Origin: Aestuariibacter sp. GS-14
GTDB taxonomy: Bacteria > Pseudomonadota > Gammaproteobacteria > Enterobacterales > Alteromonadaceae
Direction: 5' to 3'
Length of the DNA: 64,000 nt
NCBI RefSeq assembly: GCF_006494365.1
Contig: NZ_VHIP01000005.1
Location: 186,001-250,000 of the forward strand
A program made the translations under genes and the position numbers. Positions 1-9,057 of this stretch are shown piece after piece. Numbering within the stretch: position 1 is the stretch's first letter; each line of letters starts with the position of its first letter. The notes under the pieces are model-generated. The model did no database searches and had not been told where the DNA came from. It worked only from the letters and a program-made list of their open reading frames with translations.

Positions 1-596
1 TGACTGAACAGGCTGTTCACCAGTTCAACATGTTGACACTGGCCCAAATAAGTCACGTCTACCGGAAATTGGCGGCCATCGCTGTGCAGCACTTCTGCAT
101 CAGGTAACAGCACATGAATAGGTGATACATCCAGCGTTGCCGACATCACCAACAGCCGGAGGTCGTCTCGCAACGCCTGCCTTACCTCAATGGCCAAAGC
201 CAATCCAAAATCACTGTGCAGGTTGCGCTCGTGAAACTCATCAAAAATAATGATATCAACGCCATTGAGTTCCGGGTCCTGCTGGATCCGGCGGCTCAAT
301 ATGCCCTCGGTAATTATTTCGAGCCGCGTATGTTTACTCACCGCTTGCTCACCCTTAATGCGATAACCCACTGTGTGGCCTACTGATTCACCTAATCGCG
401 ATGCCAGATAACTGGCCAGTTGCTTAACTACCACACGCCGGGGCTGCAACATCACAATGTGCTTGTTGCTGTTCGCTAATAAGGCCAGTGGAATAGCGGT
501 GGATTTACCTGCGCCAGGCGGGGCACTTAGCAGTACATCCCGGGCTTTGAGTGATTCGCACAACTGTGCCAGTAAGGATTCTACAGGGAGCGTCAT
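1..596 (-). CDS. hrpB: ATP-dependent helicase HrpB, N-terminal part (runs off the left edge)
   Basis: DEAH-family RNA helicase of the HrpB type; the bacterial role is poorly defined. Reading leftward from an ATG at 594-596, about 198 codons are open to the window edge. Walker A SAPPGAGKST is near residues 24-33, motif Ia QPRRVV near 51, motif Ib ITEGIL near 95, motif II as DEFH rather than the common DEAH near 118, and motif III MSATLD near 149. These motifs in this order, with the compact N-terminus, fit HrpB rather than the longer HrpA. The gene diverges from thpR. The C-terminal half, including the HrpB-specific domain, is outside the window, so the full length cannot be judged. Confidence 0.9.
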   Translation of the reverse strand, partial: MTLPVESLLAQLCESLKARDVLLSAPPGAGKSTAIPLALLANSNKHIVMLQPRRVVVKQLASYLASRLGESVGHTVGYRIKGEQAVSKHTRLEIITEGILSRRIQQDPELNGVDIIIFDEFHERNLHSDFGLALAIEVRQALRDDLRLLVMSATLDVSPIHVLLPDAEVLHSDGRQFPVDVTYLGQCQHVELVNSLFS

Positions 597-757
597 ACCT
601 GAATGGTTCTCACAACATCAATGTTCATACTACAGATGCACTGTATGTTAACCCTTCAGGCCAAATCACACACCGCACTTATACTAAAATAAGCAACTAT
701 AGTAACATTGCGCACTGTTGCAGTTCATTTATAACGAATACTAAAACGGCAGGCCAG

Positions 758-1369
758 ATGACAATGCGAAGTTTTATCGGTTTAGATTTATCGGCTCAAA
801 GTAAGCTGGCGCTGGAACACTGGCGGGAAAAAAGCCTGCCCGCACAGCCCGCTTCTCACATGAGAAATGCCAATCAGCCTAAAGTGCCCGTACGTCAGCC
901 GAAGAGTGTGCCGGCCGCCAATTTTCACATTACCTTGTGCTTTTTAGGCAATATCAACAGCCGACAGCACGAAGCCATTATTACCGCACTGGGCAATATA
1001 GCAGCCGCTCCTTTTGAGGTTACCCTGGACACCACTGCTTACTGGCAGGGGCCGAATATCCTGTTAGCCGCACCTTCAGCGCCACCAGCCGGCCTTATGG
1101 AACTGGCAGCCAGTGTGAACACTGCTGCCAGACAAGCTGACATTGAGGTTGAGCGAAGGGATTACCGCCCGCACGTTACGCTGATCCGCAATACTAAAGC
1201 AGACTATCCTCCGCCGTTGGTTGCACCCCAGATAACCTGCCAGTTTAGTCATTTTCATTTGTTCGAATCGGTATCGACTCCCAGTGGGGTCCGCTACCCT
1301 GTAAGGCACAGCTGGCCATTGCTCAACCCGTCTTCAGTGCGGGAAAAACTGCAAAGAGGTCAATTTTAA
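758..1369 (+). CDS. thpR: RNA 2',3'-cyclic phosphodiesterase (2'-5' RNA ligase family)
   Basis: Member of the 2H phosphoesterase superfamily. In bacteria ThpR opens 2',3'-cyclic phosphates and can join tRNA halves through 2'-5' bonds. The two hallmark HxTL motifs are visible, HITL in the N-terminal half and HVTL about 90 residues later, and the protein opens with the family-typical FIGLDL. Two in-frame ATGs compete, 758 and 764. An AGG at 751-753 fits either, and family N-termini favour the second (MRSFIGLD). The reading frame stays open far upstream of 758, but that part has no homology-like content and overlaps hrpB, so it is not used. A 26-residue insert rich in P, Q and N precedes the first HxTL. 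Confidence 0.88.
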   Translation: MTMRSFIGLDLSAQSKLALEHWREKSLPAQPASHMRNANQPKVPVRQPKSVPAANFHITLCFLGNINSRQHEAIITALGNIAAAPFEVTLDTTAYWQGPNILLAAPSAPPAGLMELAASVNTAARQADIEVERRDYRPHVTLIRNTKADYPPPLVAPQITCQFSHFHLFESVSTPSGVRYPVRHSWPLLNPSSVREKLQRGQF

Positions 1370-1376
1370 GGCTTTT

Positions 1377-1414
1377 CCCCTTTACAGCGAGGCTGTCGCT
1401 CGGTAAAAAGGGGG
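1377..1414 (+). terminator. Hairpin after thpR
   Basis: CCCCTTTAC and a GTAAAAAGGGG arm pair around an inner AGCGA/TCGCT stem seven bases after the thpR stop. There is no U-tract after it, so it is a weak candidate terminator or a leader hairpin of purU. Confidence 0.35.
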
Positions 1415-1438
1415 GACTATTTATCACCATATAAAACC

Positions 1439-2293
1439 ATGCATCACACCTTTAGACTTATTATTGATTGCCCCGACCAGGTTGGTCTGGTAGCAGGCGT
1501 GTCTCAATTCCTTGCCGACCACAATGCGTCCATTCTGGAAGCCAGTCATCACACCGATTTACAAACCGGTCGCTTTTTTATGCGCCACGAAATCAGTACC
1601 GACTCCATTAACCTGTCTTATGACCGGTTTATTGAAGCCTTTACACCGCTTGCCAATCACTTTCAAATGGAATGGAAACTCACCGATTCCAGTAAAAAAC
1701 AGCGTGTAGCTTTACTAGCCAGTCTGGAGTCTCATTGTCTGGTGGATATTTTACACCGCTGGCACACCGGCGAACTGCATTGCGACATTCCGTGCATTAT
1801 TGGTAACCACCCGCAACTCAAGCAGTTTGCCGATTGGTACAAGGTGCCATTCCACTGGGTAGACTTTAAGACCCTAGGAAAAGAAACGGCGTTCAAGCAA
1901 ATCGAAGTACTTTTGGAAGAATACAAAATCGACCTCACCGTACTTGCCCGATTTATGCAAATTCTGCCAGATCATTTATGCAAGAAACTGGCTGGCAAAG
2001 TGATCAATATTCATCACAGCTTCCTGCCGTCGTTTGCTGGTGCAAAGCCCTATCAGCAGGCTTACGAACGAGGCGTAAAACTGATTGGCGCGACTTGTCA
2101 TTATGTCACCAGCGATTTGGACGAAGGCCCCATCATTGAGCAAAGCGTTAAGCGGATCAGCCACAGTGACTCAGCCAACGATATGGTTCGCAAGGGCAAG
2201 GACTGCGAAGTAAACGCACTTGCACATGGCGTGCGTTATCACCTGGAAGACCGCGTAATCATTCATCGCAACAAAACGGTTGTATTTGCCTAA
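1439..2293 (+). CDS. purU: Formyltetrahydrofolate deformylase
   Basis: Hydrolyses 10-formyl-THF to formate and THF, balancing one-carbon pools and supplying formate for PurT. At 284 residues it matches the usual length. An N-terminal ACT domain (about residues 1-80, beginning FRLIIDCPDQVGLV) is followed by a formyl-transferase domain. The catalytic region NIHHSFLPSF lies near residues 190-200 and the conserved DLDEGPII near 232. The ATG at 1439 is the only start that retains the full ACT domain; the Shine-Dalgarno is poor. A strong hairpin follows the gene. Confidence 0.95.
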   Translation: MHHTFRLIIDCPDQVGLVAGVSQFLADHNASILEASHHTDLQTGRFFMRHEISTDSINLSYDRFIEAFTPLANHFQMEWKLTDSSKKQRVALLASLESHCLVDILHRWHTGELHCDIPCIIGNHPQLKQFADWYKVPFHWVDFKTLGKETAFKQIEVLLEEYKIDLTVLARFMQILPDHLCKKLAGKVINIHHSFLPSFAGAKPYQQAYERGVKLIGATCHYVTSDLDEGPIIEQSVKRISHSDSANDMVRKGKDCEVNALAHGVRYHLEDRVIIHRNKTVVFA

Positions 2294-2304
2294 TCCGTTT
2301 TTAT

Positions 2305-2342
2305 TTTGCACCAGAGTCTGCTCATAAGCGTTCTGGTGCAAA
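2305..2342 (+). terminator. Terminator-like hairpin after purU
   Basis: TTTGCACCAGA and TTCTGGTGCAAA form an 11-12 bp stem with a 15-nt loop directly after purU. T-rich sequence lies upstream but not downstream, so this is a probable rather than a classical terminator. Confidence 0.5.
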
Positions 2343-2465
2343 CCATCGCGGTAAAATACCTTTCACAATCTGTTCTCTGCACATAAACTGGTTAGTTGAT
2401 GCATACCGAGTTATTACATCGGCTCTCATTAACATAAGAACGACAGATAAGTTGAAGTAAATCCA

Positions 2466-4640
2466 ATGATAAAACTAACTCATACCCTTACCGCCACGGC
2501 GTTGCTGCTGGCACTTGCTGGTTGCTCGCAGGCACCGGTAACTGAATCGTCTTCTGCCGCCCCGGCGCAGGCACAAGTTGCAACGAGTGACAACATTCTC
2601 CTGCAAGACTATCAGGGCCCCTACGGTGGCGTACCCGCGTTTGACAAAATGTCACTCAGCGATCTGATGCCAGCAATGGAAGCGGCCATGGCCGCAAACC
2701 TGGCAGAAATTGACGCCATTGCCAATAACACTGAAGCCCCAACCTTCGACAACACCATTGTTGCACTGGAACGGGCCGGTAACGCAATTGGCAATGTATA
2801 TACTTATTACGGGATTTGGAGTTCGAATCAATCCAGTCCGGAATTTCGTGACATTCAGCGTGAATTATCACCTAAACTGTCAGCCTATCGCTCTAAGATC
2901 AACCAGAATGAAAAACTGTTTAGTCGTGTAAAAGCCGTTTATGAAAGTGACGAACTCGCCACCCTTACTGAAGAAGAACAGCGCATTACCTGGTTAACCT
3001 ACAATGGCTTTGCCCGTAACGGCGCTACGCTGGATGGTGATGCGAAAGCCCGCTATGCTGCCATTAACGAAGAGCTGGCCAGCTTGCATACCAAGTTTTC
3101 TAACAACGTACTGGCAGACGAAGAAAACTATGTAACCTATATTACCGCCGAACAACTGGATGGCTTGCCAGAATCGTTTGTTAAAGCCGCCGCCGCGGCC
3201 GCCGAAGAGCGCGGTAAAGCCGGTCAGTATGCGATTACGAATACCCGTTCATCAATGGATCCGTTCCTTACTTATTCAACGCACCGCGATTTGCGTGAGC
3301 AGGTGTGGACCACCTACTACAGCCGTGGTGATAACGGCGATGAATTTGACAACAACGCGTTAGTAAAGCGGATTTTAGAATTACGCCATGAGCGCATTAA
3401 ACTGCTGGGCTACGAGAATTACGCCCAGTGGCGCCTGGAAGACCGCATGGCGAAGAATCCGGAAAACGCGATGGATTTGATGATGAAGGTATGGCCAGCT
3501 GCCATTGCACGCGTGAAGGAAGAAGTTGCCGATATGCAGGCGATTGCTGACGAATTGGGCGATAACATCACCATCAAACCATGGGATTACCGTTATTACG
3601 CCGAAAAAGTGCGTAAAGCCAAATACGATCTGGATTCCAATGAAGTAAAACAATACCTGCAACTGGACAAGCTGCGCGAGGCCATGTTCTACGTTGCCGG
3701 CCGTTTATTTAACTTTAACTTTACGCCGGTACCCGAAGGCTCAGTACCCGTTTTTCACCCCGACGTAAAAGTATGGGAAGTAACCGACAAAGACTCGGGT
3801 AAGCTGGTTGGTTTGTGGTATCTGGATCCGTTTGCACGCAAGGGCAAACGCTCAGGCGCGTGGGCAACCACCTACCGCAGCCACACCACGTTTGATGGTG
3901 CAAAAACTGTGTTGTCGTCAAACAACTCGAACTTTGTAAAAGGCCCTGAAGGTGAACCTACACTGATTTCCTGGGATGATGCAGAAACTTACTTCCACGA
4001 GTTTGGCCATGCGCTGCACTTCTTATCCGCAACGGTAAAATACCCCACATCACACTCAGGTGTGCGTGATTACACCGAATTCCAGTCGCAGTTGCTGGAG
4101 CGCTGGTTAACCACCGACGAAGTTGTTGATCAGTTCCTGGTACATTACCAGACCGGCGAACCCATCCCGGCCAGCCTGATTGAAAAAATCAACAATGCCG
4201 CCACGTTCAATGAAGGTTTCAAGACTACCGAGTATATGGCGTCAGCGATTATGGACCTGCTGTATCATACAACGGATCCAGCAAATATTGACCCCGATAC
4301 GTTTGAACGCGAGCAGTTAGCCGCAATCGGCATGCCGGAAGAAGTGGTAATGCGTCACCGTACCACGCATTTTGGACACATCTTCTCTGGTGAAGGGTAT
4401 TCTTCTGGCTACTATGGCTACATGTGGGCAGAAGTGCTCACCGCAGATGCCGCTGAAGCGTTTGAAGAAGCACCAGGTGGCTATTACGATAAAGCCGTAT
4501 CGGATCGTTTGGTGAAGTACCTGTTCTCCATCCGCAACGCAATGGATCCGGCCGAAGCGTACCGCAAATTCCGCGGACGCGACGCAAAAGTCGAAGCCCT
4601 GATGCGTGATCGCGGTTTCCCGGTAACCTCAGAGAAATAA
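2466..4640 (+). CDS. M3 family zinc metallopeptidase, lipoprotein (Dcp-like peptidyl-dipeptidase)
   Basis: Thimet-oligopeptidase family (M3) enzyme predicted to degrade short peptides at the cell envelope. The 724-residue product starts with a lipoprotein signal whose lipobox LAGC puts the acylated Cys at about residue 20. The zinc site HEFGH is at residues 511-515 in the family context YFHEFGHALH. A conserved EGF/E segment (NEGFKTTEYM) follows about 70 residues later, and the C-terminal GYYGYMWAEV is typical of Dcp-type M3 enzymes. E. coli Dcp is of similar size but lacks a lipobox, so membrane anchoring is a clade feature. Monocistronic, closed by a strong terminator. Confidence 0.93.
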   Translation: MIKLTHTLTATALLLALAGCSQAPVTESSSAAPAQAQVATSDNILLQDYQGPYGGVPAFDKMSLSDLMPAMEAAMAANLAEIDAIANNTEAPTFDNTIVALERAGNAIGNVYTYYGIWSSNQSSPEFRDIQRELSPKLSAYRSKINQNEKLFSRVKAVYESDELATLTEEEQRITWLTYNGFARNGATLDGDAKARYAAINEELASLHTKFSNNVLADEENYVTYITAEQLDGLPESFVKAAAAAAEERGKAGQYAITNTRSSMDPFLTYSTHRDLREQVWTTYYSRGDNGDEFDNNALVKRILELRHERIKLLGYENYAQWRLEDRMAKNPENAMDLMMKVWPAAIARVKEEVADMQAIADELGDNITIKPWDYRYYAEKVRKAKYDLDSNEVKQYLQLDKLREAMFYVAGRLFNFNFTPVPEGSVPVFHPDVKVWEVTDKDSGKLVGLWYLDPFARKGKRSGAWATTYRSHTTFDGAKTVLSSNNSNFVKGPEGEPTLISWDDAETYFHEFGHALHFLSATVKYPTSHSGVRDYTEFQSQLLERWLTTDEVVDQFLVHYQTGEPIPASLIEKINNAATFNEGFKTTEYMASAIMDLLYHTTDPANIDPDTFEREQLAAIGMPEEVVMRHRTTHFGHIFSGEGYSSGYYGYMWAEVLTADAAEAFEEAPGGYYDKAVSDRLVKYLFSIRNAMDPAEAYRKFRGRDAKVEALMRDRGFPVTSEK

Positions 4641-4651
4641 TCCTCTTGTTT

Positions 4652-4677
4652 AAAAGCCCTCACCCGAGGGCTTTTTT
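4652..4677 (+). terminator. Rho-independent terminator of the M3 peptidase gene
   Basis: AAAAGCCCTC, a short loop, then GAGGGCTTTTTT: a GC-rich stem with a T-tract beginning about 12 nt after the stop codon. Confidence 0.9.
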
Positions 4678-4829
4678 ACGTCTGCGGCATTATGCCAATC
4701 TTCGTAGAAGTGCGTATTTCAGTGTCTTTATTGATGTATACTCATATTGAGCATCTCACCCAAACCACCAGATGGATGAACGGGCGAGCAAGCAAGTAAC
4801 CAAGATTTTAGGGCATAGAGAGAAGTAGC

Positions 4830-5669
4830 ATGTGCGAGCTTTTGGGCATGAGCGCCAACACCCCCACCGATTTGTGTTTTAGCTTTACCGGACTCACGCG
4901 TCGCGGTGGCGAGACCGGCCCCCACAAAGATGGCTGGGGCGTTGCTTTTTATCAGGGTAAAGGGGTACGACTGTTCCATGATGCGGAGTCCTGTGCTACC
5001 TCTAAAATTGCCGAGTTTGTAGGCAAAGTTCCAATTAAAAGCAAAACCGCTATTTGTCATATTCGCCAGGCCAATGTGGGTAACATAAACCTGTCTAACA
5101 CACATCCGTTTACCCGCGAGTTATGGGGGCGCTATTGGGTATTTGCACACAATGGCCAGATCCCGGGCTTTACCCGCCGGGTAGGTACTTATGAAGCGGT
5201 AGGCGACACCGACAGCGAAGAGTTGTTTTGTGACCTGATGAACAGTATTCGTCAGAACCTGCCCCGCGATGCCATGCCACAGCAGTTAGCCTCAGCGCTG
5301 GTATCGCTGGCGCAGGAATATGCGCAACAAGGTGTATTCAACTGCCTGCTTAGCAACGGAGACTGGTTATTCAGTTTTTGCAGTACCAAAATGGCCAGCA
5401 TTACCCGTCGCGCGCCGTTCGGACCCGCCTGCCTAAAAGATGTGGAAGTAGAAGTCGACTTTTCCGCCGAAACCACCACCAATGATGTGGTGAGCATTAT
5501 TGCAACCGACCCGCTTACCCATGATGAAGAATGGGATATCTATGAGCGGGGAGAGTGGAAGTTGTGGCAGTTGGGTGAAGTGATTGCCAGCGGGAAGGTA
5601 GATGTGCCGGTACACAAAACGGAAACCAGCATGGTTAGCCCTGCGAATATGCCAAGAGACTGCGAGTAA
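4830..5669 (+). CDS. yafJ: Class II glutamine amidotransferase, YafJ family
   Basis: Ntn-type glutaminase domain protein. After Met removal, the nucleophile Cys2 (MCELLGMSANTPTD) would be N-terminal, and the sequence follows the E. coli YafJ pattern: RRGGETGPHKDGWG, HIRQAN, NTHPFTREL, HNGQIPG and ITRRAPFG. Its physiological amidation substrate is not established in the family. At 279 residues it is slightly longer than YafJ because of an extra C-terminal tail. The nucleotidyltransferase-like gene begins 10 nt later, so the two are probably co-transcribed. Confidence 0.93.
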   Translation: MCELLGMSANTPTDLCFSFTGLTRRGGETGPHKDGWGVAFYQGKGVRLFHDAESCATSKIAEFVGKVPIKSKTAICHIRQANVGNINLSNTHPFTRELWGRYWVFAHNGQIPGFTRRVGTYEAVGDTDSEELFCDLMNSIRQNLPRDAMPQQLASALVSLAQEYAQQGVFNCLLSNGDWLFSFCSTKMASITRRAPFGPACLKDVEVEVDFSAETTTNDVVSIIATDPLTHDEEWDIYERGEWKLWQLGEVIASGKVDVPVHKTETSMVSPANMPRDCE

Positions 5670-5679
5670 CCCACCCCCA

Positions 5680-6234
5680 ATGGCGGATTTGCAATACCAG
5701 GCCATCATGACCAGGCTAATCAACGCCGACCCGCTCAGGATGAAAGCATTGCAAGCAGTGGCGCAACTTCAGTTGTCATCTGCGTTTATTGCTGCCGGTT
5801 TCTTGCGGAATCTGGTTTGGGATCACATACACGCCGTTAGTTCAATGACACCACTGAATGATGTGGATGTGATTTACTTTGACAACCACCATTGTTGCCC
5901 GTCGAATTGCCGGGGTTATGAGACTCAACTTGAAGCGTTAATGCCTGGCATTGGCTGGCAGGTTAAGAATCAGGCCACAATGCATATCCGCAATAACGAC
6001 AGGCCTTACACCAGTGTAATTGACGCCATGCGGCATTGGCCGGAAAAGGAAACCGCGGTTGCCGTGCAACTGCACAACGGCCAATTCACCTTTATTTCCG
6101 GATTTGGTTTTGAATCGCTGTTTGCAAAACATATCACCTGGAATCCTGCGCGCGAGATGTCCGTTTTTCTTTCCAGAGTTGAGCAAAAGCAGTGGCTGGT
6201 AAAGTGGCCCGCACTGCAGGTTGTTACCGCATAA
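5680..6234 (+). CDS. Nucleotidyltransferase-like protein (DUF925 / NTP_transf_6 family)
   Basis: 184-residue protein resembling the DUF925 group of nucleotidyltransferase-fold proteins. The pattern AGFLRNLVWD followed by NDVDVIYFD gives the acidic pair of the pol-beta fold, and SVIDAMRHWPE comes later, as in that family. No substrate is known. The first ATG after the yafJ stop (5680) is used; an alternative is MTRLINADP at 5707. The short 10-nt gap suggests an operon with yafJ. The family call is from motif memory only. Confidence 0.75.
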   Translation: MADLQYQAIMTRLINADPLRMKALQAVAQLQLSSAFIAAGFLRNLVWDHIHAVSSMTPLNDVDVIYFDNHHCCPSNCRGYETQLEALMPGIGWQVKNQATMHIRNNDRPYTSVIDAMRHWPEKETAVAVQLHNGQFTFISGFGFESLFAKHITWNPAREMSVFLSRVEQKQWLVKWPALQVVTA

Positions 6235-6419
6235 ACGCAACACTTTTATTCCTACTGGTTTTTTGACCCTTGTTTCACCCGCCGCATTGCACACTTCAAT
6301 CATTCCTGCTGAGGCATTGATTCACCGGTAGCCATTACTACCCATGTTACCGGGCCCTGACGGTTCAGGAACACATCCATCTTGATTTTTATTTATAGGC
6401 TTAAACACGGAGGTCTATT

Positions 6420-7922
6420 ATGCGAAGCATCACTCCCATCGCCTGTGCGGTATTGAGTGTATTGTTACTCACCGCTTGTGGCAGTAACAACGGCAAAGAA
6501 CAGGTAAATCAACACAACGGTGGCAACCCAGGCGGAGCAACCATCGACACGGCTTATCAGGGCGTGTGGGTAGCCAGTGGCTATGCCGATGCGCTGCAAG
6601 TGAAAAGCAACAGCGTAAACTACTATAAGTTCTCCAGTGATTACTGCGTTTTACAAGCAAGCTTTAATGGATTAACCACGGCGGAATTAAACCGAAGCGT
6701 AGCACTGAGTAGCGACGAATCATCACTGATTTGGACCGCAGGCTATGGAACCGACACTTTTGGCGCGCCGCCACGTACGCTCAATAAAGAGAGTAGTCTG
6801 CCAGCAGCCTGCGAGGATAATGTGTTAACCGCCGAATCGACACTGAGTAACCAGGACTTATTTGCGCTGTATACTCAGATCATGCAGGAATATTACGTTG
6901 ATTTTGAGCGTATGGGCATTGATTGGCCTCAACTCGCCTATAACCAGAGTTTAACGGTTACCACTGACATCAATACGCTCTATGAATCTGTGTATAACAC
7001 ATTTACCGCACTGCAGGATGGGCACAACTCATTTAAAGCGGCAGACGGTACCCTGATCAAAGTGCTGGGTAAACAAACACACACCATGGATTTAATTGAG
7101 GAATATGCGCTTAACCACAACCTGCATTACCCTCTCAGAGCCAACGAAATGACGGCAAGCAGGATTGCCGCCATAGAAGCGTATCTGGACAATGCATTGC
7201 ACACCGAGCAGGCCATTGTACTGAAATATGCAACCAGTGACGTTGAACAGGATAGCACTGAACAGATCACCTGGTTCCGTATTGATGACATTGGCTATTT
7301 GCGTATCGAATCTATGACGGGTTACAGTTCGGTATCGGACGACGAGGACGACTTGGCACACACGACGTCTGCATTAAACAACCTGAACATTGCCATCGAT
7401 CAGGCCCTCTCGGAGTTAAGTAACACAAACGGCCTGATTATCGACATTCGCGCAAACGGCGGCGGGAATGATTATATTAGTCTGGCTATTGCCAGCCGCT
7501 TCACCGATACAGAATATTTGGGTTATCAGAAGTACGCCCGCGACGGCAACAGTGTAACGCAAACACAACAAGCGTTAATTGAACCATCATCACACGTTAG
7601 TTATACCAACAAGCCGTTAGCACTATTGGTAAGCGCAGATACGGCTTCCGCAGCAGAAGTATTCACTCTCGCAATGCAGCCGCATGGGCAAGTCACCATT
7701 ATTGGTACTGCCACACAAGGTATATTCTCCGATATTCTCGAATGGGTACTACCTGGCGGGCACACACTGGGCTTGTCTAACGAAGTGTATCTGTCTGCTA
7801 ACGATGAGTGGTACGAAGGAAGTGGGATCCCGGTGGATATCGAGGTGCCGTATTTTTCTCGCGAAGACCGAGACAATACTGTGGATCCCGGAATTGAAAC
7901 TGCATTGGGTGTGCTGAACTAA
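6420..7922 (+). CDS. S41 family peptidase, lipoprotein
   Basis: C-terminal-processing-protease-type (tail-specific) serine protease predicted to be anchored in the envelope. The 500-residue product begins with a lipoprotein signal, lipobox LTAC near residues 17-20. The S41 core appears in the second half: LIIDIRANGGG near 345, then SADTASAAEVF with the probable catalytic Ser, and GTATQGIFSD. The usual lysine of the GxxTxGK motif is replaced (GTATQGI), pointing to a C1-like rather than CtpA-like active site. No PDZ domain is evident. An excellent SD (GGAGG, 6 nt before ATG) fixes the start. Substrate unknown. Confidence 0.85.
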   Translation: MRSITPIACAVLSVLLLTACGSNNGKEQVNQHNGGNPGGATIDTAYQGVWVASGYADALQVKSNSVNYYKFSSDYCVLQASFNGLTTAELNRSVALSSDESSLIWTAGYGTDTFGAPPRTLNKESSLPAACEDNVLTAESTLSNQDLFALYTQIMQEYYVDFERMGIDWPQLAYNQSLTVTTDINTLYESVYNTFTALQDGHNSFKAADGTLIKVLGKQTHTMDLIEEYALNHNLHYPLRANEMTASRIAAIEAYLDNALHTEQAIVLKYATSDVEQDSTEQITWFRIDDIGYLRIESMTGYSSVSDDEDDLAHTTSALNNLNIAIDQALSELSNTNGLIIDIRANGGGNDYISLAIASRFTDTEYLGYQKYARDGNSVTQTQQALIEPSSHVSYTNKPLALLVSADTASAAEVFTLAMQPHGQVTIIGTATQGIFSDILEWVLPGGHTLGLSNEVYLSANDEWYEGSGIPVDIEVPYFSREDRDNTVDPGIETALGVLN

Positions 7923-7943
7923 CAGCAAATTTAAACACACGTT

Positions 7944-7977
7944 GATGCTGGTGGTAAGTGCGCGTACCACCAGCATC
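7944..7977. terminator. Bidirectional terminator hairpin
   Basis: GATGCTGGTGGTA and TACCACCAGCATC make a perfect 13-bp stem with an 8-nt loop between two convergent genes. T-tracts are poor, but position and strength suggest it serves both strands. Confidence 0.65.
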
Positions 7978-7985
7978 TCTCGGCG

Positions 7986-8846
7986 TTATTGAGCTTCGCT
8001 CTTTGCCAGCGACGCTATCTTGATTTTAATAAGCTTGGCAATGCTGAATGGCGAGTTCTCCTGGGTAAGCCAGATCTCGTCTTCACTTTTTACGCACAAC
8101 CCTTCAACCTGTCCGTAACCAGTTAACGTAAAACTGTCCATCAGGTTGTAATCTTCAGATAAAAACGCGATAAATGGATCAACAATACCAAAAGCACTGC
8201 TGTTGTATCCCACTACTACATAACGATTGTGAAACGGATCCCAATCGGCCCCGGTTACGATACCGGGCAGACCTTCAATAGCAATTACCGGCGCAATTTG
8301 CTGCTCTGCTGCCTGTTTATCCAAATGGTAAACATGCAGCGTTTTGGTGAGCCAGCTTTTTGAAAACAGTACCAATTTGTCGCTACGCGCAACCATGGCC
8401 TCTGCATCAAAGTCGTGAGCATATAACTGGTTGTTCTTGGGGTCGTAATTATCGTAGGTGAACGTTATTAGGGAGTCATGGGTTAAATCACCCCGATTTA
8501 CTTTGTGAATAAGTAATTCTTTGCGTTTACCTGCGTTATTACCAAAATCGCCGATGTAAAAGTACTTATCATCCGCGGTAACTGACTCCCAATCGTGATT
8601 CTTGTTGGCAACGTCAACGCTTTCAATAATCACACCGTCATCATCAATGCGATACAAAGTAGGGCTATTACCCGAATCGGCAATTGTGTACTGCGCATCA
8701 GCGCTACAAATTAACCCTGAGGTCTCACCTAACTCCGCCATCAGGCCATGTTCTGCTATAACCGTTAACTGACCTGAATTGGCGGTAGTGGTGGTACTGC
8801 AAGCCATGGGAAACAATAAAACAAACAGCGCAAACGAGCGGGACAT
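7986..8846 (-). CDS. Probable lipoprotein with beta-propeller-like repeats, function unknown
   Basis: The 286-residue product (start at ATG 8846) begins MSRSFALFVLLFPMACS, a probable though imperfect lipoprotein signal (FPMAC). The open frame reaches 8903, but the extra 19 residues would place a charged segment before the signal. The body has repeated strand-rich units such as DGVIIESVDV, DKYFYIGDFGNNAG, DKLVLFSKSW and NRYVVVGYNSSA, which read like blades of a six- or seven-bladed propeller. I recognise no catalytic motif. It is convergent with the S41 protease gene. Confidence 0.65.
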   Translation of the reverse strand: MSRSFALFVLLFPMACSTTTTANSGQLTVIAEHGLMAELGETSGLICSADAQYTIADSGNSPTLYRIDDDGVIIESVDVANKNHDWESVTADDKYFYIGDFGNNAGKRKELLIHKVNRGDLTHDSLITFTYDNYDPKNNQLYAHDFDAEAMVARSDKLVLFSKSWLTKTLHVYHLDKQAAEQQIAPVIAIEGLPGIVTGADWDPFHNRYVVVGYNSSAFGIVDPFIAFLSEDYNLMDSFTLTGYGQVEGLCVKSEDEIWLTQENSPFSIAKLIKIKIASLAKSEAQ

Positions 8847-9031
8847 GCGACGCGACAACTTAGAAAACTCCGTACGAACAGGCGTGTGAAAGCGGTCAAG
8901 CATAGCGGCTCGCCCCCACCCACTGCAAACGGTATTTTCGCTTTAATTCGACGTTTAACATTCCAATGTATTACGCTATCAACGTTAGTTTGAGTCCGTT
9001 TACAACACCGAACCAGTTAATTACCTATGTA

Positions 9032-9050
9032 AAATACGTAAGACGTATTT
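9032..9050 (-). terminator. Short AT-rich hairpin after the VWA gene
   Basis: AAATACGT/ACGTATTT stem with a 3-nt loop, immediately downstream of the minus-strand VWA gene and followed on that strand by TTTT. Weak but well placed. Confidence 0.4.
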
Positions 9051-9057
9051 ATTTGGA

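Noticed and set aside
457-651. Forward open frame at the left edge
   Set aside because: It is antisense to hrpB, whose helicase motifs are clear on the minus strand.
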